From Codonopsis lanceolata (Eukaryota; Streptophyta; Magnoliopsida; Asterales; Campanulaceae), in the NCBI GenBank assembly GCA_013146195.2, contig CM028378.1, positions 40,815,956 through 40,879,955 on the forward strand: a stretch of 64,000 nt of DNA, read 5' to 3'. The notes beneath the pieces are model-generated. The model saw only the letters and a list, made by a program, of their open reading frames with translations, had not been told where the DNA came from and made no database searches. Position 1 is the first letter of the stretch. Each line of letters opens with the position of its first letter. Below, piece after piece: positions 24,481 through 36,572 of the stretch. The translations under genes were made by a program, and so were the position numbers.

Positions 24481-25007
24481 GCTATAACAACGTTTTAAGA
24501 AACACGTTGTTAAATAAAATATATATTTTTTATTTTGAAAATGAACCTATGACAACTTGTCGTTTAAAAGTAGTGTAAGAAGGACCCAATTACAACTTTT
24601 CTTAAGCAAAACGTTGTTATTAAAATAAATTGTTTTTATTTTACAAACGACCCTATTACAACGTTTTTTCTTAAAACGTTGTGTAAACCCTATTACACCA
24701 TTTTCAGAATAACATTGTTTAAATGTTGTAGTGATAAATAGACAACGTTTTACATAAAACGTTGTGAAATGGTTTAAACTCTACGACAACGCTTTCTCAA
24801 AAAACGTTGTTGAAGAACAGACCTATTACAACGTTTCTTAAATAACGTTGTGGAAAGTTACCCTACCACAACGTTTTTGAAAAACGTTGTGTAAACTGAC
24901 CCAATCACAACGTTTTATGAAAAACGTTGTGTAAAGCTACCCTATCACAACGTTTCTTAAAAAACGTTGTGAATCAAATGTTGTGAATGTCCAGTTTTCT
25001 TGTAGTG
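24480..25007 (-). mobile_element. CACTA (En/Spm) transposon terminus
   Basis: The terminus on the minus strand is CACTACAAGAAAACTGG, ending at 25007, the classic plant CACTA end. Inside it are at least eight short palindromes of the form ACAACGTT(N5-7)AACGTTGT between 24490 and 24970, spaced about 40 bp. These fit subterminal transposase-binding repeats. The opposite end and a transposase gene were not found. Confidence 0.75.
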
Positions 25008-25470
25008 ATTAACAGAAGAATTATGAGAATCCAACAAATCTAATTTAAAGAAATTATCTGACAAAGAACCATGTCCCAAAATCTCATCACCAAAACTAAT
25101 ATCTAAGTGATCATCACTAAAATTAAAAAGAATATCCATGTCTAGCAATTGTACTATTGATAATAGATTATTTAAATTCCACGTGCATAAAGAATTGCAT
25201 CAATGCGTCCACATATAATTGAAGTTGGTATGAGCCAACTTCTTTGACTTCAACTTCAAGCAAAATTCTTCTTTCCCAGGAACTTTTGATAATACAAATC
25301 CTTCTCGATCCCTCGTCACATGTTTGGTTGAGCTCGAGTCTACAATCCACAGGGGGAGAGAGTCAACCAATAAAACATGAGAGCAAACACAACTTTGCTT
25401 GAGCTAGGATAAGGGAACCTTCTTGGGCTCGGGACAAGTCCGAGCAAAATGACCCAGTACCAGTTGTAGC
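25008..25470 (-). pseudogene. Copia zinc knuckle and protease relic
   Basis: On the minus strand, GHFARTCPEPKKV is the second half of a CCHC knuckle (near 25420-25470) whose first half is out of frame. About 80 codons further comes WIVDSSSTKHVTRDREGFV. It corresponds to the copia protease opening W-I-x-D-S-G-A-T-x-H with the glycine of the D-S-G triad replaced by serine. A readable tail (LLDMDILFNFSDD) leads to the CACTA border. Catalytically dead. Confidence 0.7.
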
Positions 25471-25551
25471 ACTTAGCCAAACAGTTTAGCAATCTTGTCA
25501 CTTTTGGGGCCCAAATTCTGGTCTTTTGCCTTTAGCTTGTTTCTTGTGTTG

Positions 25552-26204
25552 TCAGGTATGGCTGCTTTCCCATTTCAGTCTTTTGCCTTTATTCGAGTTT
25601 CTGACACTGACCTCAAGCTCAACATGGCGAGATATATAGCAAAGTCGAATGGATGCTGTATGAGTCAAGATGCGCCTCAAACCACTCAAAGAGTCGAGGC
25701 GTGAGCGAATCACCGCTTGAACTTGTTGTTCATCAGATAAGATAGAACCAAAAGCTTTAAGATCACGAATCATTCCAGACATCTCACGTAGTTGTTCAAG
25801 AATGTTACGTTTCTGGTCAATCTTATAGCTTTCAAACTTGTAAGTCAAAGTCCTTAACTTTGTAGCAGAAGTATTCCCATAAATGTGCTTGATGTGGTCC
25901 CACATTTGTTTAGCAGTAAGGCAATCCTCAAACTCGCCAATCAGATCATTATGCATGCTACTCAGCATAGTAAAGCGTGCACATCGATCTTTCTTTTTCC
26001 GATCAAGGAATTCTGCATTTTTTGCAGCGATCTTTGGGCGATGGTCAAATTACCCATCTACGGTTCTACCATCACAGTATCTAGGTTGTCCAGAACCTCT
26101 TGCTCATTTAGCAAATACGTGATTTTCCTTTGCCAAACACTATAGTTTGTGTCATCCAATTTCTCACCCTTGTTAAGGTCAGCGATTACATTCTTAGAAG
26201 CCAT
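25552..26204 (-). pseudogene. Copia gag (UBN2/gag-polypeptide type)
   Basis: It starts at ATG 26204 on the minus strand: MASKNVIADLNKGEKLDDTN, then YSVWQRKITYLLNEQEVLDN and a stop near 26058. It resumes in the frame 25968-25552 with MLSSMHNDLIGEFEDC, AKQMWDHIKHIYGNTSATKL and MSGMIRDLKAFGSILSDEQQ. These are the W-x-x-K, M-W and L-x-x-x-Y blocks of copia gags. Broken by stops and a frame change. Confidence 0.82.
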
Positions 26205-26237
26205 TTCACTACAATTTATTGCAAAAAATAAGACATA

Positions 26238-26290
<53 letters not shown>
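26238..26290. repeat. (AT)n dinucleotide run
   Basis: Uninterrupted AT repeat just upstream of copia gag, in its leader. Confidence 0.95.
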
Positions 26291-26294
<4 letters not shown>

Positions 26295-26320
26295 TCATTT
26301 TTATTCTAAAAAATCAATTA

Positions 26321-26578
26321 CTCCCTCCGTCCCTAAATTATCGTCCTCCTTTCCTTTTTTGTCCGTCCCAAAATAATTGTCCAGTTTGAAACTTACCTTT
26401 TTAGAACATCACTTTTACCACTTTACCCTTACTTTTTCACTCTACTTTAATTATGAGCCACATACACATGGGCTTTAAAGGAAATTACACATTAAACCAA
26501 TATAAATAATCAAGTCAATTGTTTTTTCTTAAATTGTGCGCCGGGTCAAGCAGGACGATTATTAAGGGACGAAGGGAG
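26321..26578. mobile_element. Stowaway MITE (258 bp)
   Basis: The ends are CTCCCTCCGTCCCTAAATTA and the reverse complement CTCCCTTCGTCCCTTAATAA, with TA on both sides as the target duplication. A second copy of the same family is at 36944-37210. Non-coding. It is nested in the copia leader. Confidence 0.9.
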
Positions 26579-27925
26579 TACTAAATATAATCACATCATG
26601 CACGTAAGGAGGGAAAATCCGCGAGGCTCGTAATCACAAACAAAGTATGCACAACGTGAAAATATTCATAAATTGATGATTTAAACAAAAGAAATAAGAT
26701 AGAACAAATCCATCAAGTACATATCATGTACATATTTTCACTATTGAAAATAAATTTATTGAGTCTCGTATAGTCCAAATTGCAATTTTGGAGCCCAAAA
26801 CGACAATTAAATATGCTAAAATTGACTTAAAAAATAGTTTAAAATTCACAAAGAATTTTAAAAAAAATCCAGAACTGTCCCAAATAGCCCTAAACAGTCA
26901 CAGAATGACAAAACATCCCCTGGATATTATTTTTGAATTTTTTTTTCAGAAAAAATCAGAAAACATGTTTTTATTCACTGAAAAAGCAAAAACAAATATT
27001 TACAGACTGAATTGATCAAAACAGAGGCCACCATTGGACTCAGACGGCCAAAACAAGTCCAGACGAGCCGACCGTTTCCAAAATGGAGCTCTGGAAACGC
27101 CGCACGCGCCCTCAACCGCCACCTGCGTGTGTGGGCTTCTGGAAGAGGCGGCCGGTGTCTTGTGTACCTGGGGCGCATGGCAGGGTTGACGTCATGATGA
27201 TGTCATCAAAACGAAGTGGGTCCCACGGCTGACGTGGCAGGTGACGTGACAGACACGTCAGCAGTCAACGCGTGACCGTTGACCAGTCAATGGTTGATTG
27301 GTCATCCTCCCACGCGCTCAGTCGGAGCGTGCCGTCCACACGCCGCTTTCCTGTGCTCCGATGATCTCACGGACGGTGGCGTTGGACTCGTCTCATCGAG
27401 CACTTTCCAGTGATGTACTTTTTACATCGAAAGGAGTGCCACAAAAGGCACGTAGATCGAGGACGAGAGTGGGGTTCGTTTTTTACGTCAATTTTTAACC
27501 TAAAAATCGATTCGTGAAGAGCCAACTTCGCGAGGCCATAAAACGTTCATTTTATGTCCAAATTAAGCATATAATATGTCGTTGGAAAGCCCTCGCTGAG
27601 TACTACAAGTACAGTCCATAAAATCACAATTTTACAGAGCGTAAACAGGTCATAATAACATGCAAAATTTCGGAAAAATCAATTTTCAACAAAACTTGGG
27701 TTTGCGATATTTTGAAAAATACCCAACGGAATTCAACGAGAATTTAATATGTTGTTTGCCTCGTCGTAGGGAACTGAGACATATAAATTTTTCTTGAAAA
27801 TAAAAAAGTTTTACACATAAAATAATAAAACCCATTTGTTTCGTTATCGGGAAAAACTTTTAAACAAACCCAAAAACAAAAGCATGCGATTCATGGCATA
27901 ACGATATGAGCAATAAAGCATATAT
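26579..27925 (-). other. Copia untranslated leader
   Basis: No coding sequence. The middle (27050-27480) is GC-rich with clustered TGACG/CGTCA motifs. The rest is A/T-rich. It lies between the primer site and gag. Confidence 0.5.
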
Positions 27926-27937
27926 GCTCTGATACCA
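27926..27937 (-). other. Copia primer-binding site (initiator tRNA-Met)
   Basis: GCTCTGATACCA on the plus strand is TGGTATCAGAGC on the minus strand, the standard initiator Met primer site. It lies one base from the LTR end. Confidence 0.9.
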
Positions 27938-27938
27938 A

Positions 27939-28429
27939 TGGAGGATATATCTAAATATATATCACACAAGTTCGATACATAACAGTAATCATGAATTACC
28001 TTGTGCGAACTTGAACTTTGAGCGAAGCGGAAGACTTTCTTCCTGAGCTACGATCTTCGTATGTCACGATCTACAAACCTGCAAGTTTCTCTCGTCGGCT
28101 TGATATCACGGAGCACGGATATCAATACTGGTTCACACTGCAAATCCAAGCCTCTTGATGGTTAGGCTAGAGGGAGTATTTTGGTGAGATAGAATTAGAA
28201 GAGAGAGAGGGGGCGGCAATTCCAAGAGGACGTGTTCCTCAATTTGTGTGTTAGAGTTTTATCCCTTTTGTTGTCCTATTTATATTATTACCAAGAAACA
28301 TATATCTTGTAGGTTAAGTCAATCCTAAACCCATTCGGATTAGGAAACTAATTAACCAATTAATAATAATATAAATATATTCCATTTGGGCGGGACTAAA
28401 TAATCAGGCCACAAACCCAATTACTAACA
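27939..28429 (-). repeat. Copia 5' LTR (491 bp)
   Basis: On the minus strand it starts TGTTAGTAATTGGG and ends ATATCCTCCA, next to the primer site. A TATA-like element lies around 28278-28286 on the minus strand. Confidence 0.8.
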
Positions 28430-28686
28430 ATTTATATTTTTTATTGCATAGAAAACTAATTACAAGGTTAAATTAACTTTTATGCTTCTATTTTTAGTTG
28501 TAAGACATGACTGAATTATGTACAAATCATTTTTTGTCTATACCATAGTGCTGAAGAATAAAATGTTTTTACAATTAAGGCTCCGCTTGTTTTACGAAAA
28601 ACGATTTTTGAAAAATATTTTCCTCATTTTCGGTGTTTGGCAACAATTAGGAAAAATGGAAAATAGGTCAATTGTAAAATTATCTC

Positions 28687-29868
28687 TGTGGCGGGTGTCA
28701 AACCGTCAAAAATAATTTCCTATTTACCAAATAACGAGTATAGGGTAGTAAAGTTCATATCCACGAGGGACGGTATTCTTATGTCCTTAAGAATTTTATA
28801 ATGTAACCAAAACAGTGATTTGCGGTTTTAAACTAACTAATGACTAACTACTAATGAAATAGAATCTGAAATTTATAGACTTAAAGTAAGCAAACAATAA
28901 ATAGATTTAATTCAGATATGAGCAAGGTCCAATTAATAAGTGCAACATAATCCCCCAAAGTCTTCTACTGATCATCGATTCAATAATGATCTTAATGAGT
29001 AAACAAGTAAATCGGTTATAGGATTTGACAAACGCCTAGCTCACAATTTCTCCTTACGGTGTCGATAATTATGAGAAGCTCTATAATTATTCCCTAATCA
29101 AAAGACAACCTCCAAGACGCTCGTAGAATTTAGTCTTTTGAAAGCATTAAACAAGAGAAACCCGATCCTAACCAGTGCATATTGAAGCAACATCCTTTAA
29201 ATTAGATTATTCAATCCCACAACGCTACCCAAGTATACTTGTGATGCCTAAACGACGCGCTATTCACTACTTCGTTAACCCCAAGGACAATTGTGGATCA
29301 ATGGGTTTAACTAGAAAAAGACTCTTAGTTTAACTAGGGTTCGGGCCCTTAAAACATTAATTAAACATAACAATCTTGAATCGCAAATTCTTGTAACTCG
29401 AAAAATTAGAAAATAAAGAAATACTTGTCATTAATTAAAACAAAAACTAGAATCTCACATTAGCAATTTATTAGGGGATTACTCGACACACATTAACCGG
29501 ATAGAGAGAACTTAGCTACTAGACATAGATTAATGAAAATCACTTACAAATGAAATTAAGAAAACCTAATCACCAAGTGTTTGAACAAGAGAAAAGAGAA
29601 CTGCTTCCAATCAATGTACTGCTATGCGAGTGAGTGAGTATCTGTGTGTCCCTCCAATTTTGCGCCATCCTCTATTTATAGTCGGATCCCTTAGCTACTC
29701 CAACTATTTCCCTCGAAAGTAGATGACACGACCTCTGCTCCTCATCCGTTAGTAGGAGGAGCTGACTTTTTTCAATTTCCCTAATTCCTCTCTTGACTAA
29801 TTCTCCCTAATATCTACATAGAAAGAATTAAATTAAAATAAAGTCTTTTAATTCACAAGGATTTAACA
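28687..29868 (-). repeat. Solo LTR (1182 bp) with target duplication
   Basis: Plus-strand ends are TGTGGCGGG and ATTTAACA (TGT...ACA). The flanks are TATCTC on both sides (28681-28686 and 29869-29874). A minus-strand TATAAATA at 29673-29680 suggests minus orientation. The general layout resembles Athila LTRs, but no direct match to the 6148 LTR was found. No internal element sequence is present. Confidence 0.7.
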
Positions 29869-29874
29869 TATCTC

Positions 29875-31129
29875 TGAAATTCGAAATTGATTAAAGGTCC
29901 ACAACGCCTTCTAGCACAGACTTCAGCTTCTAACTCAGAAGCATAGCACGTGGCTTTTTTTAAAAAAATTCTCAGCTACAGTCTTTCCACAAACAGCAAA
30001 TGCCCATTCGGTGCTGGACTGTCCTCTTCCTTCAACATGTTTTTCATCTTTTTCACCATCAGCCTTCCACAAATAAACACACAAAATCAACCCTAAGTGT
30101 CGCACATATTTGATCTCATCACTCTGGTCAATGAAGAATATCACATTTTCTTTGGTAGAATGACTTACCGGACGAACGTCTCCGTAAGTCAATTTTCCAA
30201 CGCACGACTGTCTATCGAGTAACATGCCTCTTTGTCCTTATTACGCTCCCCATTGCAGTCTTTTCCAGCCATCCAAAACAGGTACGCCCTCTTTTTACTT
30301 TCTTCTTACTAGCTCCAAAATCATTAGGATTCAAACAAAAACCATTCTATATTTCCTATGCATTCTTCGTTTTTGGTTTTGTTATCATTAGGGCTTATTA
30401 TTATATGCACCTTTCCGAATTTGTTATGATATTTCTATGTTTCTCCAAAAAAAATTGGGGTTTAAACATAAATTCTATGCTATCTCCTAATTTTTCTTTG
30501 TTTTCCATGATTCATGTCTTTGGGTGTGTGCTGGGGTTTATGTTGTTTTTTCCATGATATAAATTTTTATTGATCGAAGGAAAAACGAAAAACATAAAAC
30601 AAAAAATTACTAGATGTTTAAGAGATTAAAATTAGTGTTTTGGTGGTTTTGTTGTACTTTATATCTGATCTGATATTTGCCTACTTATGAGCCCTGGTTT
30701 CAGCAATCAATTCGTGCATTCATGTTGTAGTTCACATTTGTGCTAGCATATATGTATTATGTTAATGAACTTCAATTGAATATTGATGCAACAAAGTCTT
30801 AGAACATTGGCTATTGCTTCCGATTGATCAGATGATGTTTTAAGTGCCTGCCAATGGTCTGCACAAGTTTGCTAATCAATTGAGTACTATTTTTCTCATT
30901 GGATGTGATAGATAATATGATCTCTTCACTAATTTGAAGCAAGTAGTGGCATTGCCGGACGTGAATAAAGTTTTGATCTCTCTCATGTACCTTGAGATAT
31001 GTTGGGGCGTTCTGATGGGGTCGCTCAGAGTCATTTTCAGGGTGTTGGGGGGGTTCTTTGATATTTAGTTTTCTTCAAAGTTCAAACCTAGCTCATGCTG
31101 TCTTTTCTTTTCCACTTTCTTTGTAGTTG
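29875..31129. other. Intergenic DNA, possible leader-like segment
   Basis: No recognised gene. At 30224 a short plus-strand reading (MPLCPYYAPHCSLF) precedes a donor-like CAG-GTACGC near 30282, reminiscent of a first exon. No downstream exon was recognised and the call is not made. Confidence 0.3.
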
Positions 31130-31347
31130 GCTTTTTCGACTTTAAGAGCTTGTGGCTTGTCCACCCGGATTATAAGGATCTTGTGGCTAAATAGTGGAAC
31201 GTGAGGCAAGTTAAGGTGTGGGTTGAAGTGGTATTTCTTCACGAAAATTCTTGAAGAGCATCTCAAGGCTTCAAAAAAAAGAAGGCAACAAAAAGATAAA
31301 AGAAAAGATAGGCCATTCAATACCCTTTTTACTTGGTTATGCCATTA
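31130..31347 (+). pseudogene. Possible LINE (non-LTR) ORF2 scrap
   Basis: The plus-strand reading LWLVHPDYKDLVAK, stop, WN, then a shifted frame FFTKILEEHLKASKKRRQQK, resembles the W-x-x-H-P-D-F/Y...V...W plus Lys-rich helix found between endonuclease and RT in plant L1-like ORF2. It is short and damaged. No flanking RT or poly-A tail was found. Confidence 0.35.
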
Positions 31348-33030
31348 GTCAGCACAACACAAATTTTAAAATTTTGAAGTGAAATATGCATAAGGTGATA
31401 AACTTAAAATAAACTCAATCTACAGAGTAATGCATAAGTGGATTCGGATAAACGTCCATGGTTTGTTTATTTTCTTTGATTCAAATAAATTTTTTGGTGA
31501 CCTCAGCTTATAGTAAAGGTTTTTCGTCATATTCAAAAATATGTTATGAGAAATCGTAATGGTAATGACAGGAAGGAGAATTTGACAAAAAAAATGTTGA
31601 CATATAAAACAAAATAAATAGAATTAAAAAAGGTGTGATCAAATTTAAAGTTAGGTACAAGTGGAGTGACCAAATTATTATTTCATTCTCCATGGAATTG
31701 ATTAGCGCATGAAAATTTACTTGTTTAGCCTTAATTAAAGGTGGAATAGTTTATTAAATCAAGGAAATGTTAGTTATGTCTATACATTTTTTTATTTATA
31801 ACAAATTTACTTGTTTGACCTTAATTTAATTATGGGTTTTATTAGATGTAGGGTTAGTTTTGTTCATGTATTAATTTCTAAGTGACAACTTTACTTTTAT
31901 ATATATTTAATTAATTTAATAATTTAATATTAATATTTAATTAATAATATATATAATAATAATAAATAAAGAGATAATACATTTTTATTTATGCAAATAA
32001 TTTATCGTAAGATACGTTGTTATATAGGATATAAACACATAAGCAGGCCGGTTTTGAGGAATGTCTGGACAGTCAACCACCTTGGGCCCCCAATTTTTCA
32101 GGACCCCAAATTTATATATACAACCTTATATATGTATATAAGATATAATGTTATTAATTTTATTCAAATGACTTTTTGGCCAATAGATAAGATGCTTGTA
32201 AAGAAACTAAAGGTCTAATATCTATTTACCTTTTTTTTGCTGTGAATTTAGCGTGTCAAATATTATATATAATGTGTCTCAATTTTTGTAATTGATTTTA
32301 TTTTTCAATGGGTAAGTTACTTACAAACGTAACTAGAGATTTTTTATTCAACCCCTAGAATAGTTATCTTCATTTTTTATTTTGTGTCTTCTCAATATTT
32401 CAGGAATTTTTTTTTGATTTTCGATCTCCTTGACTATTATTTTCATTGCTTATGTTTATCTGATTTTTTGGTTCATTAGTTACTTGTGTATTATAATTTT
32501 AATTTAAATTTGAATTGATAGTGCAAACATATTTTAAAGAAAATATCTATATGAAAGTCAAAAAAGAAAAAAAAGAATTGATGTCGTCATTAAATTCAAA
32601 GAGTAGCTCTTAATTGATAGAAAAATTTAAACTAAATTTTTGATCAAAGATCTAATTGATGGATTACAACGAATGAGTAATCTTGATAAACCAAATGAAC
32701 AAATATCAAAAATCTTATAGATAGGCGTTTTAGACATTTTTCGATTCTTAATTTACAAGAAATTACCAAATATAGATAATCAAGATAGGAAATGACTAGT
32801 GTACTCAAAGATTCATAGTAATTTTACATAAAATACTTACAGTAATTTTTTGTATATTTTTAGATGTCACACTTTTTTAATACTTTGAATGATGAAAAGT
32901 GAAATATTGTTTGTATTAAAAATTTCATTTTTATATTTTTATAGGGCTCCTTTTATTCTTTTCGCGTATGAGCCCCCAAAAGTTTAGGATTGGCGTTGCA
33001 CATAATTGATCACTCTCATTTTTCTATTGT
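31348..33030. other. AT-rich intergenic DNA
   Basis: No coding sequence. GGGCCCCCAATTTTTCAGG at about 32084 and GAGCCCCCAAAAGTTTAGG at about 32972 resemble hAT-type transposon relics, but ends could not be paired. Confidence 0.4.
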
Positions 33031-33059
33031 AAGTTACTGATAACAATGCACAAAAATAT

Positions 33060-33760
33060 AAGTAAACAAAAAATACAAGAGCTCAAAAGGTAGTATTGCT
33101 CTTCAAACAACTACAAAAAAAAAATGAGAGAGAGAGAGAGAACTTACTACTTAAAATCGCACGTTGTAAATAGCAAATGTCATTGGTTGATGGGTGGCGT
33201 ATGCCAAGTAAACTGTCTCCGACCCTTCACATGAGAGAACATAGAAGTTGGTTGAGATAAAGCAAAATTAAAAGCCACTTTACGAGTGAGATATTAATGA
33301 GTGAGGGTTTAATTTATGGGGCGAAGAGAAAAAGAAAATGTAACCTAACTTTGGCTTCGTAACTTCTGATGCCAAAAAAATATGAAATTATGCTGAAATT
33401 TAGTGTACTCAAAGTTAAAAGGGAAAATTATTTAACTATTCATCGTATTATTCGTTGATAATTGATTTGATCAATCACATTATAATATTTAGTCACAAAC
33501 TACCTATAAATAATACGATGATTATTTAGATAATTTTTCCAAGCTAAAATTATTGAGTTATTATGAACCTTATAGGTATACGTACATATCATAGTTTTTA
33601 TGATTCTTATAGGATATAGATAGCATTATAACTTTTGATACCAAAAATTATGGAATTATGCTTAAATTTAGTGTCTACTAAAAGCTAAAATTATTGAGTT
33701 ATTATTATCTTATAGGACCATAGGTATTCGTACATATCACACACAAAAAGAGGTAAGGTT
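33060..33760. repeat. Diverged local duplicate, copy 1
   Basis: The segment shares a long ordered series of blocks with 37220-37515: GCTCAAA-GGTAGT, a (GA)n run, CACGTTGT, TTTACGAGTGAGATAT, AAATGTA-CCTAACTTTGGCTTC, and AATTATGC...TTTAG. A partial third copy of the last block lies at 33635-33690. No protein was recognised. Confidence 0.65.
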
Positions 33761-33775
33761 ACATTTATATAATTA

Positions 33776-34372
33776 TCTACTATACAATAGAGCTCAGTGG
33801 GATAAAGAGCGATTGAAATTGATTATTTTTATTTATATCAAACGGTTGTAATTTATTCCATCTGACACATGTGTGAACGACAGTTAGCCGTGTCCCCGCA
33901 CAACTCTTCTCCCTCTGCGTCCCCCTCTCCCTATACGATTCCAACTCCCTACGGTTTCTCCAAAATCCCTCTGAATCAGGACTGTCAAGAAGATTTCTAA
34001 TCGCACCACTCACATTAATTACAAGCCCAAGAAGAGTCCTAATTAACTATATTTATGTAAAAAGATATAATTTTTTGTATTATATATATACTATACTATA
34101 CAATAAAGCTCAGTGGGATAAAGAGCGGTTGAGATTGATTATTTTTACTTATATCAAACGGCTGTAATTTATTCCGCCTGACACATGTGGGATAAAGAGC
34201 ATGATCATAATGTTATAATTGATTATCAAGAAGTCTTCATTTTCAATTTGTTATTTTAGACTTTTTTGAAATATGATTAAAACATATATTGATTTATTTA
34301 AATATTGACACCCTCTAGTACTGACATCCTCCCTTACTCGTGCCGTGTCATAGGCACAGACACAAAGACTAG
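33776..34372 (+). mobile_element. Non-autonomous Helitron-like element with doubled 5' end
   Basis: The start A|TCTACTATACAATA (33776) and end CTAG|T (34369-34372) lie between A and T. A short stem GTGCC/GGCAC is 11 bp before CTAG. A second copy of the 5' end, about 95 bp (CTATACAATAAAGCTCAGTG onward), lies at 34092-34188. No Rep/helicase. The 3' stem is imperfect. Confidence 0.5.
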
Positions 34373-35359
34373 TAGTATTATAAAATCTGGAGCTCATCTA
34401 TTTATTTATGTGTAAGTCTTTTGTAAGACCATTTTGAGGATCATAATTAGTAATATGAAATCTTATTCTCTTATAACTCAACCAACTAACACTTAGTGTG
34501 TCGGATTAAAGGGATCTATTTTATATAAATTATCTATAATATTATATTTTCATAAGTTTTTGTCTTTATTTATTGAGTAGGTCTCCAATGACATTATTTT
34601 ACGAATGCTCATTCGTAAAACGGAACTTCACTCTCTTACAACTGAACACATTAACACACAATGGATTGGATCAAAAAATTTTGTATAACAAAAAATATAC
34701 GTAAGACGGTCTTTTTTAAGTTTTTGCCTTTTCTATTTACTCCAAAGATGTTGTCAAGAAGAGTTCAACTTTTTTAGAAAATGGGAGCTCGGAGAGAGGG
34801 CATTTCCAAATTCCAAGTATAGGTGTTCTCCAATGAAGAGTTAAATGTCAAAAAAATTATTCTTGAAGTTCTTAGCACTAGTATGAATGAATTAGCATTT
34901 TATTAGGACCATTTGAATTAGTTCAGTTTTGATGATTATAATTAGATATTTTTGATGATTCTAATTAGATTAGAATCATTCTTCAATCTTATAATATGAC
35001 GCACTATATAAAAATATTATAAAAATATTTATATTAGTATATTATTTCTCAATTAATTGTTACACTAGTAATTATTATTAGATAGTTTGGAATTCCTGAT
35101 GTCCATGTGATTGTTTGTTGTAGTCCTAATTAGCCCATTGATATAAGCTCATCCTATATTGGGACTAGTTTCACTTTCTTTGGTCCATGTCTTTAGAACT
35201 CAACATTTAGAAGTATTTGAATTTTAAGGGTGATAACTGCCGGTCCCCTCCCATCGATATTTAACCGGTAGAAGTCATGCTACTTTTATTACCGCTAAAA
35301 GGCATTTTTTAAGTGAAAAGTATACTATACCCTTAATGAACCAAACACGAGCTTGCAAA

Positions 35360-35590
35360 AGCTTCAATTCATGCATCGTGATAAGCAAAATCGGGCATCA
35401 TGATGCAAAAAATTTAATTGCGATGCTAGATTTGATTATATGCATTGCGATGCGTAATTTTTTCATCGTGATTCCTGATTCCAAATTGTGTAACATAGCA
35501 ATGCATCGCGATTCCGAATCGATGCATCGCGATTAAAATTCAATGCATCAAAAGTTACAAATGATGCATCACGATTCAAAAAGATGTCCA
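35360..35590. repeat. Degenerate GATGCATCGTGATT repeat
   Basis: About eight irregular copies of a motif around ATGCATCGCGATT are spread over 230 bp in both orientations (the motif is nearly palindromic). Non-coding. Confidence 0.6.
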
Positions 35591-36572
35591 ACAACGAACA
35601 AGTTCCTATTCGGGCATTTTATCCAACAGTTTTCATGCATAGCAACACACACACAGTGATACTCTTTTGAATCACGTGCACAAACACAATGAAGAAGGAG
35701 AAGAAGAAGAGACTTGAAATGAAGATCCTAACATACTTACTGTGATGTGGGATATTTCCATTGTATAATCTACTCTTTCTATCTTATTTAGTTCGTGAAA
35801 TCATTGAAACTTTTTCTTCCATTTGCCTAATCCACTGGAAAGTGTATGAGGACAAATTAAATCCAACATAGGAAGACGATAACTAAACTAAGGGAAACGT
35901 ATCTCATATTCCTACCTTAAGAGAGGAACATCGGAAGCCTATTACTATTAAGAGATTCATCTAAAATGAAACTAGTCAATATAAAGAACACAAGGACTTA
36001 CGGAAGAAGAGACACTCTACCTCTGGGTCACCACTCTATTCCAACTAAACATCTTCGATTACTATATTTATCCGTCTTCGGGCAGAAGGGTATTTAAGAA
36101 ATTTTTTACAAAATAGGTCTTATGCGGTTAAAAAACGTGAGGTACGAAACATGTTGAAAAATTAATAAAGTGGACCATCTTACAATTTATCCGATTTTTT
36201 TAAAGTAATATGGTTTCCTCATTTTTCTCTATTTCAAATTTTTATCTACATCCACACTAATTAATTTTGAACTAAGACGCTTTAGGGAGCATTGTGCATT
36301 TGTAACATGCAACAGTACTTGGACAACCAATAGTTTAGCCCCCAATTCCTTTCTAATTACTCTCTATGATTTGGGGATTCCTCTTACAAACTGAAAATAA
36401 TTGTCTTAGGAACAAATAAAAGAAAAATTAATAGTCTTCGGGAAGAATAACCGTACGTATTCATCTTACTTTAATTAGCGAGCCTCATCTGCTCATAAGC
36501 TTTAAAGAAAAATATATAATTTATCAAAATTTATAATTTAGGAACAAGGTGAGTATTTATTTTTCACTAATT

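Larger units (their letters stand above)
25008..28429 (-). mobile_element. Ty1/copia relic, minus strand, 3' part missing
   Basis: From right to left: LTR (27939-28429), primer site for initiator tRNA-Met (27926-27937), a 1.7-kb leader, gag (start 26204) and a protease region that ends at the CACTA terminus. Integrase, RT and the 3' LTR are absent. A Stowaway MITE and an (AT)n run sit in the leader. Confidence 0.8.

Noticed and set aside
23979..25007. CACTATTCTC at 23979 with flanking ATT as the left CACTA terminus
   Set aside because: The 3-bp duplication and CACTA match, but beyond five bases the end does not pair with CACTACAAGAAAACTGG. Chance is likely.
29935..30225. 96-residue minus-strand frame MLLDRQSCVGKL...
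   Set aside because: No recognised domain and no promoter or splice context. It is probably a chance frame.
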